Notes under the pieces: generated by a model | What the model was told of the DNA's origin: nothing | What the model saw: the letters and a program-made list of their open reading frames with translations, nothing else | The model's database searches: none | Assembly (NCBI GenBank): GCA_964478165.1 | Contig: CAYZGU010000014.1 | Coordinates: 1-64,000 of the forward strand | DNA from: CAYZGU01 sp964478165 | Lineage (GTDB): Bacteria; Poribacteria; WGA-4E; JAJDTR01 | DNA length: 64,000 nt | Direction: 5' to 3' | Shown: positions 19,801 through 29,313 of the stretch, one piece after another | How positions within the stretch are numbered: the first letter of the stretch is position 1 | Layout of the letters: every line of letters starts with the position of its first letter | Position numbers and translations under genes: made by a program

Positions 19801-21204
19801 ATGGCGAAGCCACTGCGAGTCTGTTCGATCATCTTCAGCATCATTCTTGTGCTACAAGCAGCAGGGACTAATGCTGCCGTTACATCGACTGGCGAAATCA
19901 ACGTAATGGGTGACGATCAGGGAGTTGTTCCGGCGAGTTCGAATGTGACGTTGGTTGTCACTGTTATCATTGATCGATCCCAAGCTGAACCCGGGGAGGA
20001 GATTCGGACGATTGAGATACAACTACCGAATGGCTTTGTCGTTGAACCGTCCAATGTACAGTCGGTTTTGCGTGACGGAAGACAAATGAGTACAAGGGTG
20101 GAGATTCTGGGAAATTCCGTGCGGATCGTTTTCATCGATCTGATTGCTGATTTTAGCAATTCGGTGTACGAGATTGTCTTTGTCAGCCGGACGCCAAGTT
20201 GGGTCAGCCAGCAGGTCACTTTCAGAACACGCCTCAGAAATCAAGATGATAGCCCGATTGGTGAGTTCATTAAACCCGGACAGGCTGATGGAAAGGTGAA
20301 CAATGATAGATTTAGCCTTCAAGTTATTCCGAATGTGCCACCTCCAGCTGTCCTGGTGCTTGAAGTAACGACCGACTTGGATGGCGAAAATGATGTTACT
20401 GTTCGCTGGCAGAAATCAGAAGATGTCGACGTAAGCGGGTATTTCATCTATCGTGATAATGATTCGCCGATAAACGTTGAGGATCGTTCATCGACGGTTT
20501 ACCGCGATGTGAATGTTGTTCCTGGTACCCACAAATACGCGGTTGAAGCGTATAAAACTCCGCTTTTACGCTCTGAACGCTCGGGCGCACGTCGCATTGT
20601 TGTTTCTGCGGACACGGCTTCGCCCCGACCTCCGCAAAGATTGGAAGTTGTTGGATCGGGAAGTGAGATTAGGGTAACATGGGCTAGCAGTCTGAGCAGT
20701 GATGTGACGAGGTATCAGGTCTTCTTCGGTTCATCACTGAATCGGCTTAACCCGCTCATTGATGGAGAAATTCTCGCAGAATCCAACAAGGTGGAATACG
20801 AGTTTAGCGACTCTCGCCAGCTTGGAATTGGAATCTTTATCTATGCCGTTGAAGCGATTGACGAGGCTGGTAACAAATCCCCTATAGAGCAGAAGGATTT
20901 GTTAGAACTTCGCATCTTGGGCGCTCCTGCACCGAATCCGTTTACGCCGTTATCAGACAATCCCAAGTTTAACCGTGTTTTTTTTCCGGCGCGTGCTATC
21001 GAAGATGCTGAAGGCGAGTTCCTTGTGTCGATCTTCGATGTTAATGGAGCAATGGTTCGAGAGTTGAGAGCAGATGCAGGTATTCGGGAGCTGGAGTGGG
21101 ACGGTCGGGATGAAGTTGGCGAGGTTGTTGCGAGCGGAGTATATGTATACCAGATACAGCTCGGGGGAAGTTTTAAAACGGGAACGGTGATTGTTGCGAA
21201 GTAG
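19801..21204 (+). CDS. Secreted protein with fibronectin-III-like domains and C-terminal FlgD/sorting-like domain
   Basis: Protein of 467 residues with a signal peptide (cleavage near TNAA). An N-terminal beta domain (to about 175) is followed by two fibronectin-type repeats; VTVRWQKSEDVDVSGYFIYR and IRVTWASSLSSDVTRYQVFF mark their cores. The last 90 residues carry APAPNPFTP, SIFDVNGAMVREL, LEWDGRD and ASGVYVYQIQ, then end in IVAK: the FlgD-like tail that also closes the proteins at 1396 and 56562. It is likely a surface or secreted adhesin-like protein; ligand unknown. Start ATG 19801 follows AAGGGGAAGTG. Confidence 0.78.
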   Translation: MAKPLRVCSIIFSIILVLQAAGTNAAVTSTGEINVMGDDQGVVPASSNVTLVVTVIIDRSQAEPGEEIRTIEIQLPNGFVVEPSNVQSVLRDGRQMSTRVEILGNSVRIVFIDLIADFSNSVYEIVFVSRTPSWVSQQVTFRTRLRNQDDSPIGEFIKPGQADGKVNNDRFSLQVIPNVPPPAVLVLEVTTDLDGENDVTVRWQKSEDVDVSGYFIYRDNDSPINVEDRSSTVYRDVNVVPGTHKYAVEAYKTPLLRSERSGARRIVVSADTASPRPPQRLEVVGSGSEIRVTWASSLSSDVTRYQVFFGSSLNRLNPLIDGEILAESNKVEYEFSDSRQLGIGIFIYAVEAIDEAGNKSPIEQKDLLELRILGAPAPNPFTPLSDNPKFNRVFFPARAIEDAEGEFLVSIFDVNGAMVRELRADAGIRELEWDGRDEVGEVVASGVYVYQIQLGGSFKTGTVIVAK

Positions 21205-21328
21205 AATGATGAGATGCTGTCATCTGAACAAAGAATCTGAAATTAACACGTGGGCTTTATGTCTGGTGGCAACGGATGGGTGATACGTGGTTACGTGGAA
21301 ATGCCTTTTCCCGTGGAGCCCTTTAACA

Positions 21329-21357
21329 TTGACACTATTTTTGACGAGTGTTATACT
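21329..21357 (+). promoter_or_regulatory. Consensus promoter of the YCF48-like gene
   Basis: TTGACA (21329-21334), 17-base spacer ending TGt, TATACT (21352-21357). Transcription would start near 21364, just before GAAGGAG at 21371-21377. It lies inside the long open frame starting at 21287 and therefore argues for the ATG at 21389 as the true start. Confidence 0.75.
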
Positions 21358-21388
21358 GACCCAAACTAAGGAAGGAGCTAACTGCATA

Positions 21389-22429
21389 ATGACACGCCAA
21401 CAGAGATGGCACTATATTGGATTCACCATGATGCTCGTAAGTACGTGTGTCGTGAACACGGTCTGCGGGGCGGAACAATGGCACATTTTGCAAAAACAGG
21501 ATCCAGAAATCAGAGATTACTTCTCCATTGCGTTTGCGAGCCCAAGCGAAGGCTGGGTCGTTGGAATCTCTGCCTTTGACATGGACTATCCGGGGTTCAT
21601 CGGTCACACTGCTGATGGTGGTAGGACATGGACGAAGGCGGAAGTCGAGGTAGATCAGAATCTGTCTGATGTACACTTCTTCGACAAACAACATGGTTGG
21701 GCGGTTGGTTCTCAAGGAATGGTTGTTGCCACAAAGGATGCTGGGAGGAGATGGAACATCCAAGTCAGTAAGGTTAGTAACGAGCTCTATGGCGTGCGAT
21801 TCGTAAGCGAGAAGGTGGGTTTTGCGGTTGGTATGGGGGAGACTATTCTTCAGACGACTAATGGCGGCAACACTTGGAAGATACTTCGGGGCGGACAAGC
21901 TGGTAGCGGAGTTGGCGATGATGATACGATTGTTTTTAAGACGATCTACTTTGTGGACGATTCAATAGGATGGGTGGCAGGTGTGCGACTCAGCCCATCT
22001 ACGGGTGGCCAAGATGGCATCATTCAAAAAACGGTTGATGGTGGACAAAATTGGATTAATCAACCGACGGACATTGAGGACATTCTCAAAGACATCTTTT
22101 TTGTGAATGAGTTAGTAGGTTGGGCAGTTGGAGAAAACGGTGTCATTCTTGGAACGACTGACGGTGGAGATACGTGGAATAGCCAAACTAGTGGAACAGA
22201 AGAAAGCCTATTGACTGTTCAATTTGCCAGCAAAGATGTGGGTTGGGCTGCTGGTGGTGCGCTAGGTGTTAGTGTAATTATGTACACCAAAGATGGTGGG
22301 GAAACGTGGGAACAACAGGTAATCAATGACCCAATGCTGAGCAAAATTCCCATAAACGATGTTTTCGTGATGGACGAGAAGCATGTTTGGGCTACTGGGA
22401 ATAATGGTGTGGTGATTCAGTACAAATAG
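21389..22429 (+). CDS. YCF48/BNR-repeat beta-propeller protein, secreted
   Basis: Protein of 346 residues: a signal peptide ending near NTVCGA, then about six or seven repeats with the pattern GWAVG...G.IL.T.DGG.TW (for example HGWAVGSQGMVVATKDAGRR, VGWAVGENGVILGTTDGGDT). These repeats fold as a beta-propeller in the HCF136/YCF48 photosystem II assembly factor family, which is also common in non-photosynthetic bacteria where its role is unclear. ATG 21389 was chosen on the basis of the promoter and GAAGGAG just upstream. Confidence 0.88.
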   Translation: MTRQQRWHYIGFTMMLVSTCVVNTVCGAEQWHILQKQDPEIRDYFSIAFASPSEGWVVGISAFDMDYPGFIGHTADGGRTWTKAEVEVDQNLSDVHFFDKQHGWAVGSQGMVVATKDAGRRWNIQVSKVSNELYGVRFVSEKVGFAVGMGETILQTTNGGNTWKILRGGQAGSGVGDDDTIVFKTIYFVDDSIGWVAGVRLSPSTGGQDGIIQKTVDGGQNWINQPTDIEDILKDIFFVNELVGWAVGENGVILGTTDGGDTWNSQTSGTEESLLTVQFASKDVGWAAGGALGVSVIMYTKDGGETWEQQVINDPMLSKIPINDVFVMDEKHVWATGNNGVVIQYK

Positions 22430-22590
22430 CAGTACGCGTGCGGTTCAATCTACAGTTCATACTTATCGGGAATTATGAGTCTCGGAGTTTGCAATGGTTA
22501 TTCAGTTTGTTGCACTAAGGTGCTTTTCGATCTGTGGCCTTCACGGGTTTTAAGGTTTGTTGTCCGGTGTCCGGACGAGGAGGGTTTTAA

Positions 22591-23757
22591 ATGGAGTTTG
22601 CTGTAAGGATGAGCCGATTGGGAACTGAGTCTGCATTTGAAGTGCTGGCGAAAGCGAAGGCTCTAGAATCTCAGGGAAGAGAAATTGTCCATCTTGAAAT
22701 TGGCCAACCGGATTTTGTAACACCGATGAATATATGTGAGGCTGCGTTCAAAGCGATGAAAGATGGGCACACCGGTTACGGTCCTGCTGCGGGATTGCTG
22801 GAATTTCGTGAGGTTGTCGCTGAACATATTTCGGAGTCTCGAGGAGTGGATATCCATCCAGACGAGGTTACAGTGACTCCCGGTGCAAAACCGATAATGT
22901 TTTTTACTATCCTAGCGCTGGCAGATGAGGGAGACGAGGTCATCTATCCGGCGCCGGGGTTTCCCATCTATGAATCTGTCATCAACTTTATCGGCGCGAA
23001 AGCTATCCCACTTCCTCTGCGTGAGGAAGTTAATTTTCGATTCCGCATTGAAGATCTTGTCGCATCCATTTCGGACAGAACAAAGTTGCTCATTATAAAC
23101 TCACCTCAAAATCCGACGGGTGGGATTCTGTTGAAAGAGGATCTTGAGGTGATTTCGGAATTGGCGATTAAACACGATTTTTATGTTCTTACCGATGAAG
23201 TATATTCTCGTCTACAGTATGAAGGGATTCATGATAGTGTGATTAATCGTCCGGGTATGAAGGAGCGGACGATAATGATAGAAGGCCATTCGAAGACTTA
23301 TGCTATGACGGGATGGAGATTGGGTTACGGAATTGCGCCGAAAGCGATGGCTGACAAAATCACACAATTGGCAATCAACTCCAATTCCTGTACGACTACA
23401 TTCATTCAGATTGCTGGAATCGAGGCTCTCAAGGGACCGCAAGACTTCGTAAATAATATGGCGTCTGAATTTAAGAAGCGTCGTGACGTAATTGTGGATG
23501 GACTAAACGCCATCGAAGGTATCAGTTGCTTCAAACCTCAGGGTGCGTTTTATGCGTTTCCAAATGTGATGCGGCTTCCCCTGCCTTGCCGAGAACTTGC
23601 TGACTATTTGTTAGATGACGCGGGCGTTGCATTGCTACCTGGAACTGCCTTCGGCGATCACGGTGATGGATATCTCAGACTTTCGTACGCAAATTCCTTA
23701 GAAAATATTCTCGAAGGCTTAGATCGTATACAAGCCGGGATTTCAAAGATACGGTAG
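22591..23757 (+). CDS. PLP-dependent aminotransferase, class I/II (aspartate aminotransferase-like)
   Basis: Protein of 388 residues, normal for fold-type I aminotransferases. Visible motifs are HLEIGQPDFVTP near residue 35, the NSPQNPTGG loop near 170, and SKTYAMTGWRLGYG near 235 holding the Schiff-base lysine and the phosphate-binding arginine. The family includes aspartate and aromatic/branched-chain aminotransferases, so the amino acid used is not certain. Strong GAGGAGG ribosome binding site. The homoserine kinase gene begins 4 bases after its stop, pointing to one operon in the aspartate family pathway. Confidence 0.9.
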   Translation: MEFAVRMSRLGTESAFEVLAKAKALESQGREIVHLEIGQPDFVTPMNICEAAFKAMKDGHTGYGPAAGLLEFREVVAEHISESRGVDIHPDEVTVTPGAKPIMFFTILALADEGDEVIYPAPGFPIYESVINFIGAKAIPLPLREEVNFRFRIEDLVASISDRTKLLIINSPQNPTGGILLKEDLEVISELAIKHDFYVLTDEVYSRLQYEGIHDSVINRPGMKERTIMIEGHSKTYAMTGWRLGYGIAPKAMADKITQLAINSNSCTTTFIQIAGIEALKGPQDFVNNMASEFKKRRDVIVDGLNAIEGISCFKPQGAFYAFPNVMRLPLPCRELADYLLDDAGVALLPGTAFGDHGDGYLRLSYANSLENILEGLDRIQAGISKIR

Positions 23758-23761
23758 GGGT

Positions 23762-24682
23762 ATGCCTCGTAAAGCGATCGCTCGTGTTCCTGCAAGTACT
23801 ACGAATCTTGGTCCGGGTTTTGATGTGCTTGGACTGGGACTTCAACTCTACAGTACGGTGGAATTGGAAGAAACGGAAAGTGGCCGGGAGGTTCTCGTAT
23901 ACGGCATTGACACAGATAGAATTCCAAGTGGTAGCAAAAATCTCAGTCTCCGGGCAGCAGAATTGATCTTCAAACGCAGTGGACATGAACCTAAGGGACT
24001 TAGGCTAGTTCTAAACAACGGCATTCCGGCTGTCCGCGGATTGGGGGGTAGTGGGACGGCCATTCTTGGAGGGTTGTTGGCTGCTAATGCCCTCTGTGGA
24101 GAGGCTTTTTCACAGGCGGAACTGCTTAATGTTGCTGCTGAGTTCGATGGGCATCCCGACAATGTTGCTGCTTCTCTCTTGGGAGGCTTAGTTGTATCCG
24201 TGATGGAAGGGCCTCGAGTTCGCACGCTCCGCTTGGATTGTGCTTCGAATCTCCATGTCGTAGCGGCAATTCCGGATTTCTCGCTGTCAACCAAGGAGTC
24301 GCGTCGGGTTCTCCCTAAATCAGTCAAATTTGAAGATGCCGTTTACAATGTTGGCCATAGTTCCTTGCTCGTGGCAGCTTTTGCTACGGGTGACTTTGGT
24401 ATGTTATCTTTGGCCATGAAGGATCGATTACATCAACCCTACCGAAGTCCGCTGATACATGGTTTCGATGAAGTTGCGGAGGCCGCTGCCCAGGCGGGCG
24501 CCTTGGGAGTGGCGTTGAGTGGGGCTGGACCGACCGTTGTGGCGTATTGCATGACTGCAATGCCTGCTGTGGCCGAAAAGATGGTTCAGGTCTTTGCTCA
24601 GCATCAGGTTGAGTGTGAGGTGAAGATCCTGCCTATTGATACGACTGGAGCAATAACGCAACTCGACCAATCAATTTCTTAG
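23762..24682 (+). CDS. thrB: Homoserine kinase
   Basis: Protein of 306 residues of the GHMP kinase family. VPASTTNLGPGFDVLGLGLQ at the N-terminus is the ThrB signature, AVRGLGGSGTAILGGLLAAN is the ATP-binding glycine-rich GHMP motif, and VALSGAGPTVVAYC is the C-terminal motif 3. It phosphorylates homoserine for threonine synthesis. Starts 4 bases after the aminotransferase stop and is probably translated from the same mRNA. ThrC and Hom are not in the window. Confidence 0.95.
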   Translation: MPRKAIARVPASTTNLGPGFDVLGLGLQLYSTVELEETESGREVLVYGIDTDRIPSGSKNLSLRAAELIFKRSGHEPKGLRLVLNNGIPAVRGLGGSGTAILGGLLAANALCGEAFSQAELLNVAAEFDGHPDNVAASLLGGLVVSVMEGPRVRTLRLDCASNLHVVAAIPDFSLSTKESRRVLPKSVKFEDAVYNVGHSSLLVAAFATGDFGMLSLAMKDRLHQPYRSPLIHGFDEVAEAAAQAGALGVALSGAGPTVVAYCMTAMPAVAEKMVQVFAQHQVECEVKILPIDTTGAITQLDQSIS

Positions 24683-24686
24683 GTGA

Positions 24687-24716
24687 CGGAAAATCCTACT
24701 CATTGCGATTTTTCCG
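24687..24716 (+). terminator. Hairpin after thrB (candidate terminator)
   Basis: CGGAAAATC (24687-24695) faces GATTTTTCCG (24707-24716), pairing with a one-base bulge, five bases after the thrB stop. The T-run lies within the stem, not behind it, so intrinsic termination is only possible, not certain. Confidence 0.35.
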
Positions 24717-24825
24717 AAACACCAGTGCGCAATTAAATAGACTAAGGTAGTTCAAAGTGCTATCGTGGTATATATCTAGTTTCGAGTCGAATTAGTTTAC
24801 AAATACCTCCGAATCCGACCCGAAT

Positions 24826-24834
24826 TGCTATAAT
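24826..24834 (+). promoter_or_regulatory. Extended -10 promoter of the P-type ATPase-like gene
   Basis: TGcTATAAT, a consensus extended -10. No -35 at the right distance. It overlaps the first in-frame ATG (24833), so that ATG would lie upstream of the transcription start and the true start is probably ATG 24872. Confidence 0.55.
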
Positions 24835-24871
24835 GTTACCCACCGAATTCTTGAGTCAAGTCAAATCAGTT

Positions 24872-27601
24872 ATGTCAGACTGGCACGCGCAGAAAATACC
24901 ACATCTCTTGCATGAATTCAGGACTAATCTTGAACGTGGGTTGGACCGTGATGAGGTAGTGACCCAACGGCTGAAGCATGGTAGTATGTACATCGACTTG
25001 ATTCCTGTACCCTCTCTCCTTTTAGTATTTCTGAAACAAATTCCCAGTGTTACTATAATATTGTTAGGGGCTGCTGGCGTTGTCCTAATGTACTTTCAGC
25101 ATGCTGTTCGCGAGGCAATAGTCACCTTTGCCATTCTTGCAGTTCATGTTCTGTGGAGGGTCGTTCAGATTGTCAAAGCGCACCATCAGATTCGGACCAT
25201 CAACAGGAATTTGGAACTGCATGTATCGGTTATTCGAGACGGTGCTATGGCGAGTATCGTCCCTAATGAGATTGTGCCAGGCGATTTGATTGTTCTCAAT
25301 GCAGGAGATCTTGTTACGGCGGATTGTCGAATCGTCGAATCTGAATCATTGATTGTTGACGAAACACGCTTGTTTGGGACGACGATTTCGGTCCAGAAAA
25401 GTGCTGAGGATCTGTCTGAGGACGATGTTGTACCACCTGAAAATCAGAGAAACATGATTTTTGCGGGCACGCATGTGGTAGAAGGTCATGGTCGGGCGAT
25501 TGTTGTGAGGACGGGAAAATGCGTGGAACTCCACAGTAAACACAGATATAGACCGACGCGGATTGACTTTCCGTCCGAAGCTGAAATTCAGATAGGTGCG
25601 CTGTATAACTATTGGAAGTATGGCGGTCTCATTGTTGCTGCGTTTATAGTCGGTTTTGCCTGGATGTTCCATCGAACAGATGTTCCGCCAGATTGGCCGA
25701 AACTGATTCTCCTCGGATTGGCGGTGGCGATGGCCTCTGTCCCTGAGGGGATTGCTTCGACAGTTCGATCGATTCTCGCCGAGCACGCCTATCGCTTGCT
25801 GCAAATTGGTGTTGTCATTCAGGGCTTCCCAACCTTAGAGAAACTGAGCAATCTAACAGCTCTGTGTATCGACGAAGTCGGTGTTTTTACGAGAGATGAG
25901 TTGGCGCTTTCCCATGTTTTCGTAGACGAACAATTGGTTGAGCGGAGCACGTGGGAACAGTGGTTCAAGGAATTGGAGAAATCCCCCGACAGCTGCCATG
26001 ATGAGGCCGTTCCGGTCCCATCTCCACAATCTGAGGTGCCACAGGGATTACCGTTGCTAATTTTGGCAGCAAATCGATGCGCAGCTGGTAGGCAGTATCA
26101 GCATGGTGATACGGTCGGAGTCCATGTTCATGATGCACTTAAACAGGTCTCCGAGCGCATCGGTTTCGATTTACAAAGGTATGAGTCCGAGTTTCCCCTG
26201 ATCGATGAATTACCGGAGACGTCAGCGCATCCGTACAGAGGTTTTGTGTTCAAAACTGAAGGCGAGAAACGTCTAAAGGTCATTTTTGGGGAGCCAGCAG
26301 CGGTGCTTCGAAATTGTCGATCTATTCAGAATAAGGGCGTGACCCATCCAATAAAACCTAATCAAGTGCAACTAATCTGGCAGACGATTCAACACCTAAA
26401 AAACTCAAAATCCCGTGTTTTTGGTATTGCACATGCCAGTTCAGAGACGCTTCAATCTGAAGAAATAGACCCTAGTACCACGTTTCTCGGGCTTGTGGTA
26501 CTTACGCCATTCAATGATGATCAAGCTGGCGAAACTGTTGAATCTTGTATTGATGCAGGAGTTAAGATTGTAATGATGACTGACAAGGATCGACAGCTTG
26601 CTACTGAACTCGCTAAGGAACTGGGGATTACTCAGGACAAAAATGCTGTAGTGGAGAAAACGAATCTTGAGAACATCGGCAATGAAGATTTTCGTTCAGT
26701 GCTCAATAGGTTTCTCGTGTATTGCAAACTCTCTATGGAGCAGTCGCTTGCTATTGTTCAACATCTGAAATCCCAGGAATACCCGGTGGGCTTTTTTGGA
26801 CGTTCTCCTAAGGACCTGCGTGCGATGAACGCTGCTGATGTGAGCTTTGCTTCTGCAGCACATGCTCCTCAGGTACTACAACGGTATGCAGGGTGCTTGA
26901 TTCTGAAGGATGGCTTCTGGGTAATCGAAACACTCTTAAACCACACACGGGAGGCCTATAGTAACCTAAGAAGTTCAATGCGTTGGCTGCTTTCGGGTGT
27001 TCTCGCCCAACTTATCACGCTTGTTATTGGGTTTTCTTTGCATCAGCTATATGGTTTTCCAATGCCCTTGACTCTACAGCAGATTATCTGGATTCAAATG
27101 CTTGTAAATCTTATCCCGTCAATATGGCTAGGGCATGACCGTATCCGAGGTCACCTCACATGTAACAGGTCTCAGAAAACCCCGCCTTTCTTCCCTAAAT
27201 CCTACCGCTTTGATATTCTGTTGCGCAGCTTGGTGATTGGATTGATGACAATTGTCAGTTTCGTTGTGACATTGGAGGCAATTTCTGGAGATCAGGAGAG
27301 GACGAAGGCCGTTGCCCAAACCGCAGCGTGTACTACCCTAATCTTTACCCAATTAATCTCAAACTTTCAGTGTCGCCGCCATTTCTGGGAATCTCTCGCT
27401 CAAAGAATAGTTGCTAATCCTCCTTTACTTTTTGCAATGCTTTCTTGTGTCATTCTTCACCTAGTAGTGGTTTATGTCGAAGCAGCTAACGGAATTTTTG
27501 GAACCATGCCTCTTATGCCAAAGGAGTGGCAGTGGATTGGTTCCTTCTGCATTCTCGCGTTACTGCCTCTAAATCTGACGGTCGGAAAAAGGCAGTCGTG
27601 A
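24872..27601 (+). CDS. P-type ATPase homologue with degenerate catalytic motifs (pseudo-ATPase)
   Basis: Protein of 909 residues with the domain order of P2-type cation pumps: N-terminal cation ATPase domain, two helices, actuator domain, M4 with ASVPEGIAST (PEG kept), phosphorylation and nucleotide domains, and a six-helix C-terminus. Yet the working motifs are altered. TGES is FGTT (168-171). DKTGT is DEVGV with Asp334 kept but Lys, Thr and Thr gone. The KGAPE site reads FGEPA. TGD in the hinge is TDK. GDGVND reads GRSPKD (643-648). The frame is full length without stops, so it looks maintained, not decaying. It may act as a regulator, ion-binding sensor or scaffold. Convergent with the histidine kinase gene. 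Confidence 0.85.
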   Translation: MSDWHAQKIPHLLHEFRTNLERGLDRDEVVTQRLKHGSMYIDLIPVPSLLLVFLKQIPSVTIILLGAAGVVLMYFQHAVREAIVTFAILAVHVLWRVVQIVKAHHQIRTINRNLELHVSVIRDGAMASIVPNEIVPGDLIVLNAGDLVTADCRIVESESLIVDETRLFGTTISVQKSAEDLSEDDVVPPENQRNMIFAGTHVVEGHGRAIVVRTGKCVELHSKHRYRPTRIDFPSEAEIQIGALYNYWKYGGLIVAAFIVGFAWMFHRTDVPPDWPKLILLGLAVAMASVPEGIASTVRSILAEHAYRLLQIGVVIQGFPTLEKLSNLTALCIDEVGVFTRDELALSHVFVDEQLVERSTWEQWFKELEKSPDSCHDEAVPVPSPQSEVPQGLPLLILAANRCAAGRQYQHGDTVGVHVHDALKQVSERIGFDLQRYESEFPLIDELPETSAHPYRGFVFKTEGEKRLKVIFGEPAAVLRNCRSIQNKGVTHPIKPNQVQLIWQTIQHLKNSKSRVFGIAHASSETLQSEEIDPSTTFLGLVVLTPFNDDQAGETVESCIDAGVKIVMMTDKDRQLATELAKELGITQDKNAVVEKTNLENIGNEDFRSVLNRFLVYCKLSMEQSLAIVQHLKSQEYPVGFFGRSPKDLRAMNAADVSFASAAHAPQVLQRYAGCLILKDGFWVIETLLNHTREAYSNLRSSMRWLLSGVLAQLITLVIGFSLHQLYGFPMPLTLQQIIWIQMLVNLIPSIWLGHDRIRGHLTCNRSQKTPPFFPKSYRFDILLRSLVIGLMTIVSFVVTLEAISGDQERTKAVAQTAACTTLIFTQLISNFQCRRHFWESLAQRIVANPPLLFAMLSCVILHLVVVYVEAANGIFGTMPLMPKEWQWIGSFCILALLPLNLTVGKRQS

Positions 27602-27678
27602 TGGGCTTAAATTAAAATTTTGGATTCATGTGGCGACATCGATTCCTTAATCGATTTAAACTAGTCGCAAAATTTCAT

Positions 27679-29055
27679 TTACCTTAACAACAGCAAAAGT
27701 GACACCTTAGTCCCTTGCTCAATTGTGCTTTCGATTTTTATGCTTCCATTGTGTTGCTCTAGGATTCGCTTGGCATTTGCTAGTCCAAGCCCTGTTCCTT
27801 GTAGCTTCGTTGTGAAGAATGGTTCAAATAGCTGTTCTAAATCTCCAGTCGTAATCCCGATTCCGCTATCGATAACATCAATTCGAGCGTGATTTGACTC
27901 CCGTGAAGTTATTATCTCGACTGTTCCCTCTTCCGAGATTGCTTCCATTGTGTTCAAAATGATATTCATGAACACTTGTTTTATCTTATTCCGATCAAAT
28001 CGAATGCGCGGTAAGTCCACATCAAAATTGCGCATTAGCGTGATTTTGTGGTGATCTAAGTTGGCCTGCATGAGATTGAGCACTTCTTCAAGTGTCTGAT
28101 TGAGATCGTGTAGCGCCGGCTCTAGCGCTGATGGACGTGAAAAGTCAAGTAGACCCTTGACAATTAGATCAATACGTTCGATTTCCTCCAGCATAAAGCT
28201 TATCGACTGTGTGTGTTTCAGGGTTGGTAGGTGAGTATTATTTAATAACATCTGTGCTAACATCCGCATAGAGGAGAGTGGATTTCGTATCTCATGGGCG
28301 AATGATGCGGCCATCTTTCCGGCGGTGGCGAGACGTTCAGTGCGGAGAAGTTCGTTCCGTGAATTTCGCAGGTTTCGAGTCATTTGATTAAACGCGCGCG
28401 TCAGCTCTCCAATTTCGTCGCGGGTTTTTACGTTAGCTTGCCCCGCCAAATTTCCTTCGGCCACCTGTTGTGTATACTGAACTAAATCCTTTACGGGATT
28501 TGTGAGATGTCCTCCGATGAAGTGACTAATGAGTGCAACTAAAGAGATAACAATTGTAGCGATTCCCAACATCAACCAGGTTAGCTGGCGCTTGGCTTCT
28601 GCAATGCTGTCCATGGGACGAAGTAGGCAGTAAAGCTGACCCTGTTTGAGTGGATCATAAATCGCTTTGTAGGGTTTTTGATTCACGATGACGTTTTGTG
28701 ATACTAGTTCGCCGTTTGAGCCCGAGATTTTTCTCCGCGCTTCTTTGAGTTTCAGGTTGGGAATTAAATCAACAAGATCTCCAGCCGACAGCGGATCCAT
28801 CGTTGTAAAGTTTATCCCATTGTTGGAGCCGAAAACAATTACTTCCACGGTGTATGCTTGCTTAACCTGTTCGGGCTGATTAATGTATCCCGTGTCCTTG
28901 ATTACTTGTAACCACCTCTGAGTTTCACGGGCGAATTGCTGATTATATGTTTGATCAAAGAGAACAATCGTGATGATTGGTACCACAAGGAGAACGGCAG
29001 CAAAAAGCAATATGAATGGGAAAACAATTTTGTTCTGAATACTGTATCGTGGCAT
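27679..29055 (-). CDS. Sensor histidine kinase
   Basis: Protein of 458 residues from ATG 29055 (a TTG at 29094 gives 13 more). Layout: membrane helix near residues 12-35, an extracytoplasmic sensor domain of about 120 residues, second helix near 160-180, HAMP, then HisKA with FAHEIRNPLSSMRM holding the phospho-accepting His, and a HATPase domain with N-box NIILNTMEAI, DSGIGI and LGLANAKRIL. No response regulator is encoded next to it; the divergent neighbour is an ECF sigma factor. Convergent with the pseudo-ATPase gene, 77 bases apart; that gap holds an ATCGATT/AATCGAT hairpin (27638-27655). Confidence 0.9.
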   Translation of the reverse strand: MPRYSIQNKIVFPFILLFAAVLLVVPIITIVLFDQTYNQQFARETQRWLQVIKDTGYINQPEQVKQAYTVEVIVFGSNNGINFTTMDPLSAGDLVDLIPNLKLKEARRKISGSNGELVSQNVIVNQKPYKAIYDPLKQGQLYCLLRPMDSIAEAKRQLTWLMLGIATIVISLVALISHFIGGHLTNPVKDLVQYTQQVAEGNLAGQANVKTRDEIGELTRAFNQMTRNLRNSRNELLRTERLATAGKMAASFAHEIRNPLSSMRMLAQMLLNNTHLPTLKHTQSISFMLEEIERIDLIVKGLLDFSRPSALEPALHDLNQTLEEVLNLMQANLDHHKITLMRNFDVDLPRIRFDRNKIKQVFMNIILNTMEAISEEGTVEIITSRESNHARIDVIDSGIGITTGDLEQLFEPFFTTKLQGTGLGLANAKRILEQHNGSIKIESTIEQGTKVSLLLLLR

Positions 29056-29313
29056 AGGAAGCACCAAACCGGTCAAGGATAGTCGGTAAGTCAAGATAAC
29101 TAAAATAGATTAAGGGGTAAAACGTCGTGAGAACGCGGTGCAAATTTGATGTTGTGGGCTTGTGTTTAAACCCTACCTCACACTCTACTTTGGTTTTACA
29201 CAATACATGGAACGATTTAAAGAAGTTGGTGTTAAAAGTTAAAATAGGAAAAGCTAATAATCGGCCTGAGGCGCTAGCCGGTGGGATTTGACCACTGATA
29301 AGGAGCGAGCCAC

